From assembly GCA_947478535.1 (NCBI GenBank), contig CANJXD010000323.1, forward strand, positions 1 through 6,793: DNA of 6,793 nt, given 5' to 3'. The notes under the pieces are model-generated. The model was not told the origin of the DNA. It saw only the letters and a program-made list of their open reading frames with translations, and did not search any database. The position numbers were made by a program, and so were the translations under genes. Positions 5,842 to 6,793 of this stretch are shown here, one piece after another. The stretch comes from Acetobacteraceae bacterium. Lineage in GTDB: Bacteria > Pseudomonadota > Alphaproteobacteria > Acetobacterales > Acetobacteraceae. Positions within the stretch are counted from its first letter, which is position 1. The number at the start of each line of letters is the position of its first letter.

Positions 5842-6793
5842 CAGTCGGATCCTGCAAGGATGATTTCGACGCGCCGCCCGGCCAGCGCCTCGCGCCAGCC
5901 TACGACGACGCCGGAGAGACCGGCGTCCAGGCCATAGGCTGGGTAGGCGATGCGGCCGATCTGGCCGATCTCGATCTGGCCGAGATAGCGGTCGGTGGTG
6001 ACGGCCACGAGCCGCGGCCCGCGCTCGATCCAGTCGCGCCAGCGCGCGGCCCGCAGCGCGGCGGCGGCCTCGGTGGCGTAGAGGCCGGGGAGCGCCAGGC
6101 CGCGCTGCTGGGCGACGCGGCTGGTGACCAGCGCGCTCTCGGCGCGGGCGATGGATTGCGCCGCCTCGAGCCGCTGGCGGTCGGCCGCCGGGACGCTGCC
6201 GGCCATGTTGGAGAGCGGCGACCAGTTGCGGCCCCAGGCGACCTCGACGACACGCGGCGGTGGCTGAAAGGCCGCCGGCAGGGCGACGGGACGGCATTCG
6301 ACGATCCAGGGGGCGGGGATGTCGAATTGCGGCATGGGGTCGCGCGCCAGAGGGTCGGAGAGGCGCAGGCGGCCGGTGCGGTCGCCCGCGAGGATGGCGC
6401 CGCACCCTGCCAGCACGGTCTCGGCGGCTGCCAGCGCCGTGGTCGGTGTCGCGCCTTGGTAGAGGCCAATGGCTCCCGGCAGATCAGCATCCGCCAGCGT
6501 CCAGGCGTCAGTGTCGAATTCCGTGGCGCCAAAGCCTGGCCCGAGGGTCTGCAGCAGTCGGCGCAGCACGCCGGCGGTGGTCTCGACATAGCCCTCGCCG
6601 GCATCGCCGCGGAGATCGCAGGTCACGTCGCCGTCCGGGCTGGCGCCGATCTGGAAGCATCCCTGGGCGGGCCAGTCGCGCGCCTGCCCGACGGTGGGCG
6701 TGCCAATCACCATGGTCTGGGCCACGCCCCTGATACGGACAGCGTCATGCGCCTGCACCGCCCGCCAGGAGGATTGCCAGGTGGGCAGCGCAC
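5841..6793 (-). CDS. Phage tail/baseplate protein, C-terminal part (5' end outside the window)
   Basis: The frame is open from the right edge (first full codon 6791-6789) to TGA 5843-5841, giving 316 residues. The residues before the internal GTG at 6758 ('ALPTWQSSWRA') read as protein, so the real start lies outside the window. Recognisable blocks are 'TMVIGTPTVGQARDWPAQG', 'CFQIGASPDGDVTCDLRGD', a helical stretch 'LRRLLQTLGPGFGATEFDTD', 'GCGAILAGDRTGRLRLSDPL', and a C-terminal part with 'TTDRYLGQIEIGQIGRIAYP' and 'GVVVGWREALAGRRVEIILAG'. These recur in tail proteins encoded just before discoidin-like tail proteins in alphaproteobacterial prophages. The C-terminal beta-rich part resembles hub or tip proteins. 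It is translationally coupled to the next gene. The exact structural position (hub or tip) is inference. A member of a gene transfer agent is an alternative to a prophage, but the gene order does not match the classic Rhodobacter element in what is visible. Confidence 0.75.
   Translation of the reverse strand, partial: ALPTWQSSWRAVQAHDAVRIRGVAQTMVIGTPTVGQARDWPAQGCFQIGASPDGDVTCDLRGDAGEGYVETTAGVLRRLLQTLGPGFGATEFDTDAWTLADADLPGAIGLYQGATPTTALAAAETVLAGCGAILAGDRTGRLRLSDPLARDPMPQFDIPAPWIVECRPVALPAAFQPPPRVVEVAWGRNWSPLSNMAGSVPAADRQRLEAAQSIARAESALVTSRVAQQRGLALPGLYATEAAAALRAARWRDWIERGPRLVAVTTDRYLGQIEIGQIGRIAYPAYGLDAGLSGVVVGWREALAGRRVEIILAGSD

Noticed and set aside
4975..5937. 320-residue plus-strand open frame opposite the tail gene
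   Set aside because: Gly/Arg/Ala-rich composition without domains, antisense to a convincing tail protein; an artefact of high GC content.
5842..6405. Upstream extension of the 685-residue tail gene to a start at 6405
   Set aside because: This part is Arg/Pro/Ala-rich, overlaps the well-supported preceding tail gene in another frame, and lies before a good ATG with ribosome binding site and TGATG coupling at 5841.
3784..6793. Rhodobacter-type gene transfer agent tail cluster
   Set aside because: The visible order (tail protein, discoidin-like protein with lectin insert, small membrane protein) lacks the NlpC/P60 peptidase and the large TIM-barrel protein expected there; an ordinary prophage fits better.

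Overview
The window looks like an accessory region of a GC-rich alphaproteobacterium. A Roseomonas/Methylobacterium/sphingomonad-type host is possible, but the sequence does not fix the genus. Three blocks of different origin meet here: the edge of an insertion sequence, a plus-strand pair of cytosolic genes, and the end of a minus-strand prophage tail operon.

Left edge (1 to about 115): the minus strand carries the first 26 codons of what looks like an IS66-family transposase, running out of the window. It abuts a plus-strand gene (103-1947) for a VIT-VWA protein. The visible VIT domain starts in its middle, so the gene appears to have lost its 5' end to the insertion. The VWA metal-site residues and the rest of the protein are intact.

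Middle (2056-3423): a 455-residue DEDDh (DnaQ-like) 3'-5' exonuclease has a good ribosome binding site and complete catalytic residues. Its C-terminal domain is the 'KARGYRW' type common in alphaproteobacterial relatives. An unusual N-terminal extension of about 165 residues carries a segment resembling the DNA-binding part of large serine recombinases. The two plus-strand genes could form one transcription unit. A role in defence or nucleic-acid stress is only inferred from domain types and location.

Right half (3586-6793, minus strand): a compact, very GC-rich phage tail operon reads leftwards. It contains the C-terminal part of a tail protein that enters from the right edge, then a 685-residue tail protein with an apparent carbohydrate-binding/lectin cassette inserted into a discoidin-like scaffold, then a 59-residue single-span membrane protein. 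The first two genes overlap in a TGATG. The operon converges on the exonuclease gene across a 162-bp junction that holds an 11-bp perfect inverted repeat directly after the last phage gene. No lysis gene or integrase is visible, so this is either the end of the tail module or a prophage remnant.

No RNA genes or CRISPR arrays are visible. No gene-free stretch exceeds 300 bases; the longest gaps are 1948-2055 and 3424-3585.
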